In this document: positions 14,341 through 25,756 of the stretch, piece after piece
How positions within the stretch are numbered: position 1 is the first letter of the stretch
Layout of the letters: every line of letters begins with the position of its first letter
From: Histoplasma ohiense
Lineage: Eukaryota > Ascomycota > Eurotiomycetes > Onygenales > Ajellomycetaceae
NCBI GenBank assembly: GCA_017607445.1
Contig: JAEVHH010000005.1
Coordinates: forward strand, 3,167,001 to 3,231,000
Length of the DNA stretch: 64,000 nt
Reading direction: 5' to 3'
The notes under the pieces: model-generated
What the model was told of the DNA's origin: nothing
Database searches by the model: none
What the model saw: the letters and a program-made list of their open reading frames with translations, nothing else
Position numbers and translations under genes: made by a program

Positions 14341-14652
14341 TTATAGTTTCAAAACATCGGACCAAATAATTTCTGAAACCTTCACCGAGGTGCAAATAAA
14401 GGGATCGCCCAACATCCTCATATTCGTCTCTCTGACCTGATATATTGCGCGTACAAAATTAGCTAAAAATGATCTCTGGTTTGGAGCCAATATTTGCGTC
14501 CTGCTAATTTCATGTTCTACATGATGTTCAATGATGTTGGAAACTGAATATATGATGTGCTCGACTAGATCGCATATGGATCTGCATTTTTGACTGGATA
14601 TTCTCATCGCTAGGGTAGGATTATTCATATGCGATTGGGCAGACTGCTCCAT
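14341..14652 (-). CDS. Possible small protein, unassigned
   Basis: An uninterrupted 103-codon frame in an otherwise closed region, predicted mostly helical from its composition (for example LVEHIIYSVSNIIEHHVEHE). No domain is recognised. It may be a chance frame. Confidence 0.18.
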   Translation of the reverse strand: MEQSAQSHMNNPTLAMRISSQKCRSICDLVEHIIYSVSNIIEHHVEHEISRTQILAPNQRSFLANFVRAIYQVRETNMRMLGDPFICTSVKVSEIIWSDVLKL

Positions 14653-14753
14653 AATTTCCTCTTAGCTATCCGTCAAGGCCATTGTGAAAGGTCGTTGCCG
14701 AAGCTGCATGTACGGGCCGGGCCCCCCTCCCCACTAAGCCTGGTGGATGCCAT

Positions 14754-14809
14754 TGATTTTTGATTTTTTTTGATGATTTTTTTTTGATGATTTTTTTTTT
14801 TTTTTTTTT
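14754..14809. repeat. Imperfect TTTTGATGA / poly-T tract
   Basis: Successive GATGA units are separated by growing T runs, the last about 21 T long, suggesting slippage expansion. Confidence 0.75.
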
Positions 14810-16626
14810 GCGTATCATAAGCGCGTTTCAAGGAACGCGAAATAAAACCTTAGCTTCTTGTTTAAAAGCAAGAAGAAGAAAAAATAGCGGCTTCATATGG
14901 CCCATGAGACATTGGGTGTTCGTTATTTCGAAGCTTTTGCTCTAACTTCTAAATATAACCGGGATCTGGTTACATCCACATTTGCATCGGAGCTTGTCCA
15001 TAAATTGGTGAGGCCCGTGAAGCTCCTTTGATACGGAGGTTAGGGGTTTTTCAGCGGTTCTGGCCAACGACGCTCTAGTTATAGTTTCCGTTTTGAGCAA
15101 TATGCAGGAACACCCATGGACCTCAAATGCAAGTTTGTCCATTTTCTTTGCTTTCGCGTCGTGTGCAACACAAATTTTTCATGGCATTAAGAACCACGAG
15201 GATTAAATGAACAGAAAAGAAAAGCAAAGAAAAGAAAAAGCAAAGAAAAAGCAAAGGGAAGAAATCTCACTAGGGTCCTTGTATGGCGTGCATGTGGAGC
15301 ATGGAAGCGCGCAGCCTCGTTCGCGGAGTTTAGCACCCATCCTTGTCACTTTAGGTTGTCACAGTCCGCTGCAACCATCGTGCCCAGCTCTGGCTCGCCT
15401 CAGGTGTTGAGACAACCTCCAGATGGTTCGTCTAGTCTGCCGTCTATGAAATGGCCATGCATTTTTGTTCTCTATATTAGTTTCTATTTCTCGGCGGACA
15501 CAGAAATATAGTTTCCCATCCCATGGACTGTTTCAGATAGACTGTATGAGAGTAACGTGTTGTACCTTTAGATATGGGGAGGTTAGCAACATTCAACAGG
15601 ATTAAAAGCATAATCTTTTTTTGTAAAATGTACGAACCTTTTCGTGAGCCGGTCGGCAGTGTTCACGAAATTTCTGTTGAAATCGGTGCAGTGTAGGGTG
15701 ATTGGAATAATGGCCGCTTCATTGGGCAAGTTGATTGTCTGGGTGGGTTGAATTCGAGAAGCTGCTGATACAAGGCGACGAGACTTCTTTTCAAATACCA
15801 ATACTTTCTTTGTTAACTTACTAGCCTCGTTTGGCAGTGAATTTTATCCATTAAGGTTATTTATCCGACTTATATCCGACTTTGCATTCATAGCCGCAAC
15901 CGAGTCAGAGTATCGTGCCGGGAGTGCGAATATAAAACTTTACATTATGGAAATATTCAATGCAATGTTCGTAGAGATGTGTTACATCATTAGAGAAAAG
16001 CACCGTTGGACATTTAAAATCACTTGCCTTGTTCAATTCACTTAGTCTTCAGATCAACTGCTAGCAAAGCCAATTTGAGCTACTACTTTATTGGCACGTT
16101 TCATATCGAGTACAATGAAGATGATCGGCACACAGTGAATTAGAGCTGAGCCATATCTCGTAAAGGAATTCATACAAATTGGCTTACCTGAATATCTCAG
16201 GTGATTTCTGCCAAAAATTGAGGGGCATTGAAGTTTATACATTACTCCTGTAGAATGTGGATATTTTGGGGGGTTGATGAGGGGGGTAATATAATTTGTG
16301 ATATCTAAGTATGCTGCCAGACTCCAAAGGTTGCCAATTTCTTCTTTTTATTACTGACACTTTCGGGGCGCCTTGTGTATTAGCAAACATTTTTTATGAT
16401 AACAATGTGAGTTCTAGGTAAGAAACTGAGGCCCCTTTCTGAATCACTATATAGAGTGAGAATTGGGCTAGCAATTTGATCGAGCTAATTCGGCCAGATA
16501 AGCAATACCTCTTTGGTCGATAGCACAAGTAAACATTGTTCTCTCTGAGAGGCGTTCCTTGAGATACAGACGTTCTCAGAAACTAGGCAAATATTTTGTA
16601 TATCCCATGACGACCGAAACGAGACA

Positions 16627-17161
16627 CTAATGGATTTGTAAACGGGAAGAAAGAACAGTGAGATTCTCTCCTAGGCTGGCTTGCTCTTCCACACCAGTGA
16701 GTGGGTCAACTGCAGCCCTGGAAGTGGAAAAACTCGAAGCGTTTTCGGCTAGGCTTCCAAACGTGGGCTGCGAAGGTATCGAAACTAGCCAGACCCTTTG
16801 CATCGAACCTACCTTAGTCAGGGCTACGGGGCAGCTCTTGTGCAAGGAGGTTGCACGCACGGGCCTCCGAGGGAGTTCCATCCACGGGTAGGAGAACGGC
16901 AGTACAGGGTTATCTGGAAAAAGAAAAACCTGGGACATGAGATCATGCAGGGACGGGGGTTGGAGAGTCAAGGAAATTTATGTGACCAGGGAGGTTCCAC
17001 GGTACCTTTTGTGGGTACCAGCCCTTTGAAATCCCTGAGGACGGAGGCCAATAGAATGTATGGACAGCTCGTGAGGGCATATTATCAGATGATTCGCTGA
17101 TGATAGTAGTATGGGAAGCCCAGGAGCACTGTATGCTGTCGCTGTCATCCAACGCGCTCAT
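16627..17161 (-). CDS. Possible three-exon small gene, unassigned
   Basis: Exons 17006-17161, 16813-16929 and 16627-16767 join in phase 0 at both junctions. Intron borders are plausible (GTACCG..TCCCAG, and GTAGGT..TCGCAG, the latter only 45 bp). The conceptual product is 137 aa with no recognised domain or signal peptide. Support is only the splice grammar and open phase; there is no family match. An extra upstream exon ending at the GTAACA donor near 17165 is also possible. Confidence 0.3.
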
Positions 17162-18219
17162 GTTACCTCAAAGGTTACGTAGGTGAAGGCATTATATCCG
17201 AATACGTTGGCCCTATTTTGAAAACAACATGTGAATGGAGAAGGGTTGAATTAGAGAGGCTGGGGAAATGCTTAACATAGGCATGTTTCCTTGAACACAA
17301 GGGAGAGAATGATACCTGGGCTTTATCGAACGAACTTTCGTCGAACAGAAATAGCTCAATGCATCTAGAAACTGTGATTGATGTCGTGTCAATTTTTCAG
17401 TAACATATGAGCTAGATTCTCTGTGAGCAGTCACAGTCCAACAAATGAACCTGGCTTAGAAGGGGGCATATGCATAATAATTGTTGTCAAAAGGTCCTTC
17501 GATTTACTAGCACTTTTCCACTCGAACGGTTTCTAGATTTAGATATCTGTTAGCTCAAGGACGGAATAATATTTCTGTCAAGAGTTTAGCATCGCGCATT
17601 AACCTTGGCCTATATCGCACATTTAATATCCCCTATTTATATATCAGCCGTCTGATGCTTACCTACGTATGTGTTTCCTCACATTTGGCATCTTCCAATA
17701 GTTGTTACGAAGCCTTTGGTTGCCTGAATCCGCTCGATACGGATCCTGATGTGTTTGCTCCAAGGAAACGGATGAAATTCGTAAAACAAAGGACTCAGTT
17801 TCAGTCTAAAGGAGGAAATCCACATTATATTCCAAGTCAATGAGAGGTATCATAATTTTAAATCTGGTGAGCTTAGAATATTTGATGTAACGTTAAAGGG
17901 CTTCGGAATAACATTTTCGCGTTCCGTCAAGTTTCGAGAAATCCTTTGTGGAGGTTGGCGAAGTAGACGAAAGTAGCCTTTACATTATTGGGTTGCCGTA
18001 CTCTCTGATAGAGTTGATTATGAGGTGTGCTGGTTATTTTTTCCATCAAGTTATGGTAGCAATAGCAAGTTTTCTAAAATGGTGGGTAATACTGACATTG
18101 AAGGAGATGGGAATGCCTATGTGTATACGCCTATTTATTTGCACGCATCTCAACAATGGTGCTGGAATATACAAGAAAACAAAAACATAAAGGAAGAAAA
18201 ATAAAGAGTGAATATATGA

Positions 18220-19422
18220 CTACGAAGTCGGAGGAACCCACAACCACCCAGAACGATTAAAGCATACTTCGAACTCGACGCCCCCAAATAACCCAAGCGC
18301 ACCATAGAGATCAAAATCGCCCTCAAGACCCCTAACACCACCAGCATCCTCATCGACCTCCTCATGTAGATCCCAGCTCCCTACAACTTTTCCATCCCGT
18401 GTGAAGAATATCTCTACCGGAAGAGTTGTGGGTGTCCCATTGGTTTGGGATATTGTTAACGACTCTGGAGACGGTAATGAGAACTTCATTCCTAATCCAA
18501 CCGTTTCCCCAACTTTGAATGCGCTAGTAAACTCCATCCCACCCCATGAATCGTTCACAAATCTGCAGCCATCATCGGAGAAAACGCCCACGCTTCCCCG
18601 TTCCCATCCAGGTGATCGCCATGTGGGGTATGGTTGAGCTGCAAAACCGATGGAAAACCCACCAACTTGGCCCTTGATTCCATCGTACTGGGCAAGAAGT
18701 TTCGCTTCGAAGTATATCGTCTTCGTTCGTTCTGTGATTAGCGGCGAATCCTTTGCTGGAAAGTACAATGGTAAACCCGTCAACAGAATACAGTCCCCAT
18801 TCTGGTCCTGAGCGCGTCCTCTCCACATCCCTTGGCCAACAACTTCTAGATGCCCGTTGTACTCTTGAGGTCTAACAGGTCGGAGGTCAAAATTTTGAAC
18901 TGAATTGTATACAGCATCTGATGGCATGCATGGTGTCCACAACGGGGTATTATCACAGAAGTCATGAGCTCGATCAGCATCCGCTTCTGATGCATTTCCC
19001 GTATTAGAATATAGATACCCTCCAATCGGGGGAGGAGGAAACATTGCCGTATCTGGCACAGCTTCTTCCCAGTTGTGGTAAGGAGGTGGGTTACCAGGTG
19101 GAGTTTGAGTATTTTCATGGTGCGCTCCGTCGTGATAAGCAGGGGGGGTTTCTGACTTTTGGTCGTAAGTTCCGTCGGGCATCGCTGGGATTATGCTAGG
19201 CCCAACGACACGAGCCTCAGCCGTCCCGAAAACACGCTGCTTCTCGTCACCCGTAGAAAGACCTGATAGATTTGGAGTTCTCAGTTGTGTGCTAGGTGGG
19301 AAAGACGTGGCTGGGCCTTCGTTTGCCTTTTGTTTGCCGGCGGAAGTGTTTCTATTATCTTTAGGGCGGTTTGCCACGGTAACTTCGTCCTTATCGGCCC
19401 CTCCGCAGCAGAAAAAGGCCAT
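18220..19422 (-). CDS. SPRY-domain protein with two PPxY motifs
   Basis: Single exon, 400 aa from the ATG beginning MAFFCCGGAD. A TTG nine bases upstream is in frame but is not a likely start. The N-terminal ~190 residues are low complexity and polar. They carry PPAY at about 93-96 and PPPY at about 112-115, the PY signature bound by WW domains of Rsp5/Nedd4 ubiquitin ligases. The C-terminal ~220 residues fit a SPRY/B30.2 domain: YFEAKLL, GGFSIGFA, SPGWERGSVGVFSDDG, VGLGMKF, IFFTRDGKVVGSWDL and a closing FNRSGWLW. SPRY plus PY motifs recalls yeast Ssh4/Ear1 adaptors, but no transmembrane segment is visible here. The cysteine pair at the N-terminus could be palmitoylated. The adaptor role is inference. 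Confidence 0.85.
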   Translation of the reverse strand: MAFFCCGGADKDEVTVANRPKDNRNTSAGKQKANEGPATSFPPSTQLRTPNLSGLSTGDEKQRVFGTAEARVVGPSIIPAMPDGTYDQKSETPPAYHDGAHHENTQTPPGNPPPYHNWEEAVPDTAMFPPPPIGGYLYSNTGNASEADADRAHDFCDNTPLWTPCMPSDAVYNSVQNFDLRPVRPQEYNGHLEVVGQGMWRGRAQDQNGDCILLTGLPLYFPAKDSPLITERTKTIYFEAKLLAQYDGIKGQVGGFSIGFAAQPYPTWRSPGWERGSVGVFSDDGCRFVNDSWGGMEFTSAFKVGETVGLGMKFSLPSPESLTISQTNGTPTTLPVEIFFTRDGKVVGSWDLHEEVDEDAGGVRGLEGDFDLYGALGLFGGVEFEVCFNRSGWLWVPPTS

Positions 19423-20697
19423 TTCAAACAATCAAAGAAAGGGTTAAGTGTATGGAGTTAATGTGACACTTTCATTTGAGTTCCTTGCACGATGTTGGAT
19501 GCGTGATAGAGTGAAGTATGGAGAATGTAGCGTTCGTAGATTTGTGACGTGTGCAAGGCGTTTTAAGCACACTGGCAGTAATGCAAACAAAGAATACCGG
19601 TACCTTCGAGTTCCGGCGAAGGTAATGAAATAAAGGCAAACAAAGGAGAGGATCGTCTTCGGTTGGAAACGTAAAATCCACAAAATACTAATATATCACA
19701 CTTCACAGCGCAGGAGAAGGTTGAAAGGTCGGAGAGCCTAATTTGGGAGGAATTCACACAAATGAAATATACCCCGTTATAAAAAAATTTTCCCAATGGT
19801 ATAATTGTAATGCCACTGATCAATACCAGAAAGAAACAGTTCGCCTCCGTACTTGAGAAATTTATCTCTTGATGATTATACAAGGGAGATTTGAGCCAGA
19901 GCGAGGTGGCTGTGCCCGTGATGTGTCAGCAGGGAGGTTCAAATAAAGTTGCGGATAGCTTGTGGCCTCGATATCTTCGAACCATGGTTCAGCCGTTCGT
20001 ACCCGAAACTTACCTCGACAGGCGATATGTGAGTAGAGGTAAGGCTTTTACCAAGTGCACGACAGCACTAAAAACGCGGTTGTCAATGGAAACTAGGCGA
20101 ATGAGATAGCAACACCAAATTGTTCATACATGCTCGATGAATTATAAGGTACTACTAGTATTTACCGTGGTCACTTTGCAAAAGTTTTATCTTACGTATC
20201 ATGCATTCTCCATTCTAAACACCCAGCTTTCCATATATGCTAGGATGTTATGCAGCCGATCTAGGCTTACATCAGGTTATCCCCAGCTTCTTTTCATTCC
20301 GCAGACAAGGTGACTGTAGCCCAAAGTTCCTCAAACTTTCCCACACGATGCCCGCAGGGGCTGGGAAATGTTGCCTAAGTTATATATGCAGCGCAATCCC
20401 ATTGGGTTGGGAGGACAGTGCTGCGCATACGGAACGGTAAGTTTTGGAGTCTACGAATAATATCCTTTTTAAAGAAATGCCGAAGAAGTCCATTTGGATA
20501 TAATGCTATCAACGTCTTGTCTGGTTATCACTAAACCAATTTGGTCGCATAAACACCCTTAAGAAATTTTAAAAAACAAATTTCCCAGCCACTACTGACT
20601 CACTAACAGGGCGGGCAAGTCTAATAGAACGACGAAACACAACTTATCTCAACACCTAGCACTTGCCTCATCACCGATGATAATGCCAACGTCATAT
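19423..20697. other. Intergenic region between two minus-strand genes
   Basis: Upstream (promoter side) of the SPRY gene and downstream of the exchanger gene. I see no gene or recognisable RNA. Confidence 0.5.
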
Positions 20698-23499
20698 TTA
20701 ACAAGCTCTTGCACCATGTGGTCCACTAGCCATGCTGAGATCCTCGCATGAGGGATAAAAGAAAGCCGCCAGGGCAATGATTACATAGGCGGATATCAGC
20801 AAAGCCCCTTCGAGGTAATTGGTCCTGCCATCCAGAACGAGATAGTTTACGATAAAAGCAGAGGCGAAGAGCGAGACTGTTTCAAAGAGACTGAAATAGA
20901 GCGACATCTCAGTATTAAGGCACCATCCTAGAAGCACAATTATGGGAGTTACAAAGAGGGCAATCTGAATACTGCTCCCCAGTGCAACACCAATGGCCAG
21001 GTCCATTTTGTTCTTGCCGGCTACCGTCACTGCAGTTATGTGCTCAGCAGCATTACCAACAATGGGCAAGATGATCAATCCGATAAAGGCTTGGCTGACA
21101 CCTGTATTTTCAACGAGGTATTCGATGCTATGGACGAGCAACTCTGCGCAGACCGCAACGAGGCCAGTGGACACCACTAGGAGAGTGACAGAAGCTGTGC
21201 GGGACAAGCGAAACGATCCTTTAGTCTCGGTTTCAAGCCCGTTGGGACTCTGGGATGGAGTCATGGTGATGAGGTGTGGAAGTGGCTGAGCTGAAGGCAT
21301 TGCCTGGTGATTAAGCGGGCTTTGCAAGCGGCCAGGAAGCGAATTCGCACGCCTCAGACTACATTCATTGTCATGGGAACTGCGCTGGCTGCCGGAGGGA
21401 CTCATGGAAGTAGATTGTGTGGAGTGCAATTGTGGCCTGTTTGTAAAAACTCGCGGAAGAACCGGGCGAGTAGACAGGCTGCGTACAGTGAACGGTCGTC
21501 TTGTAGTTACTGGCTCGGCAAAATTGGCGATATCAGCGACAAAGTTAACCTGCCTTCTGGCATGCGTAGGTGGAGTAGAGTCGGATGTTGAATGGTCCAC
21601 CTGATCGTTGGCTTTCGCCAACAGATCATCGCCAGCGCCCGCTCGGTTTTTACCTTTGTTGTGACTGTGGCATTTCCTTAATGTCTTTTGGCCGTTTTCG
21701 TGAGAGTTAACCGAGGAATCCTGGCCCGCAAAATCCCGAGAAATGGGTTGGGTAAAGAGATGAATATTATTTGTCTCATCCACATTCCTCTCGTCCCTGC
21801 TGACTTCTAGTTCCACACTCGCCTGTGTAAATTGTGTATGATGCTCAGGATGAAATAAGGCTGGCGCTGCTATTGGCTGTGAACTTGACGAAGCGGTACA
21901 GCTGACTGCAGAAGCGGATGAAAAACTTTGTCGCATGTCTTTTGAATTAAGGCTATGTTTACGGCGCCGCCGTTTCTTGAGAGCGTTTTTGATGCGCAAG
22001 GCTCGTGTATTGGAGCCGGTTGTTCCGTCACTATCACTGTCACTTGATGAGCTGGATTCCGATGAGCTAGAGGAATTTAACATGTCGGCCAGGACTCCTG
22101 GATGCGATTCTTCGTCGATTTTGTGTTGAGGGGTACTTTCATAGAAGTATGCGTGAGATTTCAGTTGAAATAGCAAATATAAAATATATACCAGCAGAAG
22201 GATCTTAAATCTGTCAGCTCGGGAAAAGTTTCAAGCGGTGTCGGATATAAGAGCTTACCACGCTGGTGCCCCTGCTCACTTTCAATACAACAGTATCAGC
22301 AGTCTCAAGGTTACTGAACGATGCGTGGAAAGCTGTCTATTAAGAGAAAATATTAATAAGTGGCGAAGAAGTGTGGAAACAGTGTGATGGGTCGTACTGG
22401 TAAGAGAAGGCTCATGACACTGAGACTGAGTAAAGCGGCACTCATTTGGGTAATGTTTGAATTATATAGCTGGTAACATCCAATCAGCACATAGACGGTC
22501 ACTAGTACCTCGAATCCTCTCACCTGTTCTCGATATCGAAGACCGCCAAATAGGAAGCACATCCCTAGAATAAGAAGCAAATTTGCCAGAATGGACCCAA
22601 GCAGGGATGCCTGCACTACTCGGACTTCTTTCTGTAGATCCAACTATGTTAACAGTCTCCAACTGTAATAAAAGGTAACACCGCGCTAACTTACAGCTAC
22701 AAGTGCAATACTGTCCGCGTGTTAACCAGAGTCAGTGTTATAGCCAGGGTCTTTGGGGCGATGAGAAAATGAATGGCGAACTGGGGATGATTGTGAAAAA
22801 TGAACTGGAGATTCCTTCCGAAGACATACATGCTGCCATATCGTTAGCTACAGTCGTCAGTGGAGAGTATACAGTCGAAAGAAGTTAACCATACAATATA
22901 ATTAGCTCCACTGCATTCCCAAATGTAACATTCAACAGAGCTCCAGTTGTGTCGCTTAGGTTTCTCGCAGCATTCTCAGTCGCGAAGCCAAGAAGCGAAG
23001 CAAGAGGAACGATGGCCACAGCGTTGATAGAGAATACCACGGTTGGACTGATAGGGCTCTTATGGCCCATGATACGGTGCACCACGCCCAGGGTAATTCC
23101 AACGGGAACAAAAAGAAGAGCCCAGTTGACCCAGCTTGACAAAATGATCAAGCGTACGGTATGGCACATTTGAAGGATGAGAGATCCTTTCTCCACAGTT
23201 TCTATGGAGGCAGAGTTTTCTCCATCGCCTGTACTGGATTTCGTAGAGGCGGGACGGCAGACTGAGGTTGCTTCCTTCGTGAGGGTAGCCTTCGATCCAT
23301 ATTGACAACTTGGTTGGCTACCAATGCTGTCGGTTGAGTCAATTTTTTGAACAGAGGGATCTGCTATGGGTAGGCTAGGATTGTGGTCGTGATTACTGTG
23401 GCTGTTGAGGCCTATGGAGGTTTCGTGGGCATCGACGCTGATGTGGAGGTGGCGAGCAATGCGGTCTATTAATGGAGGGTCGTCAGAAGATTCGTTCAT
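20698..23499 (-). CDS. VCX1: Vacuolar Ca2+/H+ exchanger (CAX/Vcx1 family)
   Basis: Five exons: 22895-23499, 22695-22710 (16 nt), 22398-22643, 22259-22336 and 20698-22203. All junctions are in phase, giving 816 aa. The two CAX signatures are present: GNAVE (Glu about 198) in the first half and GNAAEH in the second, each beside hydrophobic helices. The microexon encodes IALVA and joins to LDLQKEVRVVQASLLGSILANLL, the expected core. The N-terminal ~115 residues are hydrophilic and His-containing. A roughly 280-residue Ser/acidic linker with a KKRRRRK stretch separates the two transporter halves. The family exchanges vacuolar protons for cytosolic Ca2+ and in fungi is commonly under calcineurin/Crz1 control; no binding site is claimed here. 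Confidence 0.93.
22695..22710 (-). other. 16-nt microexon of the Ca2+/H+ exchanger
   Basis: Flanked by acceptor CGGACAG and donor GTAAGTT. Its last 15 nt encode IALVA; its first T completes a Phe codon begun by TT at the end of the previous exon (donor GTATGG). Skipping it would shift the reading frame. Confidence 0.85.
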
Positions 23500-25756
23500 C
23501 GAGTGGTCGTAGCAGCAATGAATCTAGGGGTTTCAAGTTCAGTGAACCCAAATATGGTAAACTCAAAAGACAAAGCACATGAGAAACTGAATTTGGCTGG
23601 TTTTTGTGTGAGATGATAACTTCTCGGGCTGAGGTCAAGCTGTACAGTACTGTTCTCCCAAAGAGGGCAAGTACAGTACGACGGAGCTCAGCCACATGGC
23701 CATCTTGACGTCATAGAGGCCCTAGTTATGTAGACTTGGATCACGTAAAATAATTTTTGCACCGACTGTTCAGCATTCTTGGAGGCCTTAAGCTACCTAA
23801 GCAGACGTAATCTGGCGAGTCACTACCCAATATGATTTATTTTTTCTTTTGGTGAGAAGCTTCTATACATGAACTGCCAAGTTTTGACTCCCGATAGTTA
23901 GGTTGCTACCGACCGTCTACCACTGTTTTAGTCAGGCAGGTGGTGACCGCACTCTTTTGTTGCAGAACAATGTTGGCAGGGTTGTGGGCGGAACGAGATT
24001 TTGTCGGCCAGCTTGATCTGAGATAGAATACCTGGAACTGACAGAAACATCCTGTCTTAGAGACTGGATCCTCCATGAACCTCTCCACTTCATCCTAGTT
24101 GAAAATCACAATATGTATTTTTTATCTCACTTCTGGCTTTATGGCGATGATACGACTGTGGCTGAAGATAAATTTTTGCCTGTCTTTCAATTGGTTTCAT
24201 CTTACGTTCGATTATCCCCTTCTTTGACACTCTCTACCTAGCATTCTGCAGGGGATCGTTAGGAGGGAGTAACACTTTAATTAACCCCTTTCGTACCTGA
24301 GTACTTTTGTACAATTTTGGAAAACTCGGAATATGTATGGAAACCATGATTTTTCTCTTGTGTCGTGGAAAGTGCAAGTCTTGGTCGCCGTGAAATGCCC
24401 TTTATTTGTGCAGCATTTCGTCTGTGAGAAGATGAATGTGCTCCTCACCTACTGGCCAAACAATCTACTAGTCCAAGTGAGGGGCAAATAATAATAATGA
24501 ATCATATCAAGGTGCTGTGGTGGTCGTGTCGATTGTCTGCTTAGCCCTTGGGATCGGCCTTGTCCACCAAGCCTGGCCCGACTCTGCAGTATCCAATAAT
24601 AAAGCCATGCTTTATATTATGCATGGACTGCATTTTCTGGGAAAAACAGGGTTTTGATGGGCACTCTCACTGGTAGATACTCCAGACCGAGGGCCCAACA
24701 TGTGACTTGGCGACTTGCCCAGGTGGTTTCTGCGGTTGCTGCTTGCTTTGCTTGCTCCTTGCTGAAACACAGAGCAAGAAATCTGATCCTGAGGGATAAA
24801 TCCCGATCTAACGCCAATCCCCTTTGTCCTCTTCTCGTAGAACTTGTCAAGAGCTTCGAAGAAGCAGAGGTGGGGCCTAGCGTTTCATCCCTTTTCCGAT
24901 TGTTCTCATTGCTCTTCATGTTTCCCTTCTTCCCCCCCTGACCTCGATTAAACCATTTCCTCCAGTTCTGTTTAAACCACGCTTTTACCCTGTCGCTGTC
25001 AAAATTTCAAGCTCAAGCAACACCATTGTGGGGTTATTGCTCGCCCCATCTGCTGCTACTTAGAATAAAACAGTCAGCTCCTTCTCCCACGCTAGCCGGG
25101 GATTTTGGCAGCGCCTGTCAACTTGCCAGAAATCTGCTCCAGCTTTGCTCCGTGCACGCATATATTGCCACCATTGGAACCGTTTGTTCGTTTCTGATAG
25201 GCTTCAGAAACTTTTCAGCTCTTGTGAAAGATACCAAGTTCTTGAAGGAGCAGATTTTTTAACAGTGTTTTTCACTTTTGCAATCCTTCATATATGGTGT
25301 CTTGGGTGACTTGCTGTGTAGGAAGGGTCATTTTGTAGCATCTATTGTTGTGTTTCTCATTTATCCTAACCGTCCTTTTATGTTTTACGATTTTGCAACC
25401 AGATATTCGCATTTGTTACTCAGCTGTTTTGTTCGACTTTGATCTCTTGACCTTCCACCGCCGCGTGCAAGGCAAACGGTTGGCCGTCCGTCTAAAGCAC
25501 CTCCCACACTCAGCCCCTCGCAACATTTCAATTAAATTGCGCGACCCTTTACTTTGATATATTTTTGGAGAAGAGTTTTACGTTATAGTTTTGACACAGG
25601 TGTTCGGGGTTGAAAAGGACCTCCGTCGCGTCCGTTACGATCCTTGAACAGCTCTCAACCCCCCCGCTGTTCCACACAACTTCATAACACGTGATAAGTA
25701 ATCGTGAATTTTATAACCCCGAAAGCGTGGCTGGTTTGGTATGTGAGAAATATCGG
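23500..25756. other. Divergent intergenic region, 2.26 kb
   Basis: Shared upstream region of the minus-strand exchanger and the plus-strand 979-aa gene. From about 24.9 kb onward it is rich in pyrimidine runs, typical of fungal promoters and leaders. Short ORFs inside look non-coding. Confidence 0.5.

Larger units (their letters stand above)
9849..18219. other. Gene-poor tract of about 8.4 kb
   Basis: This should contain the unresolved 5' exon of the glycosyltransferase near its left end. Otherwise it is AT-rich, with short overlapping frames. The low-confidence gene candidates in it are listed separately. I saw no reverse transcriptase, integrase, transposase or long terminal repeats by eye, though decayed copies could be missed. 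Confidence 0.45.
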
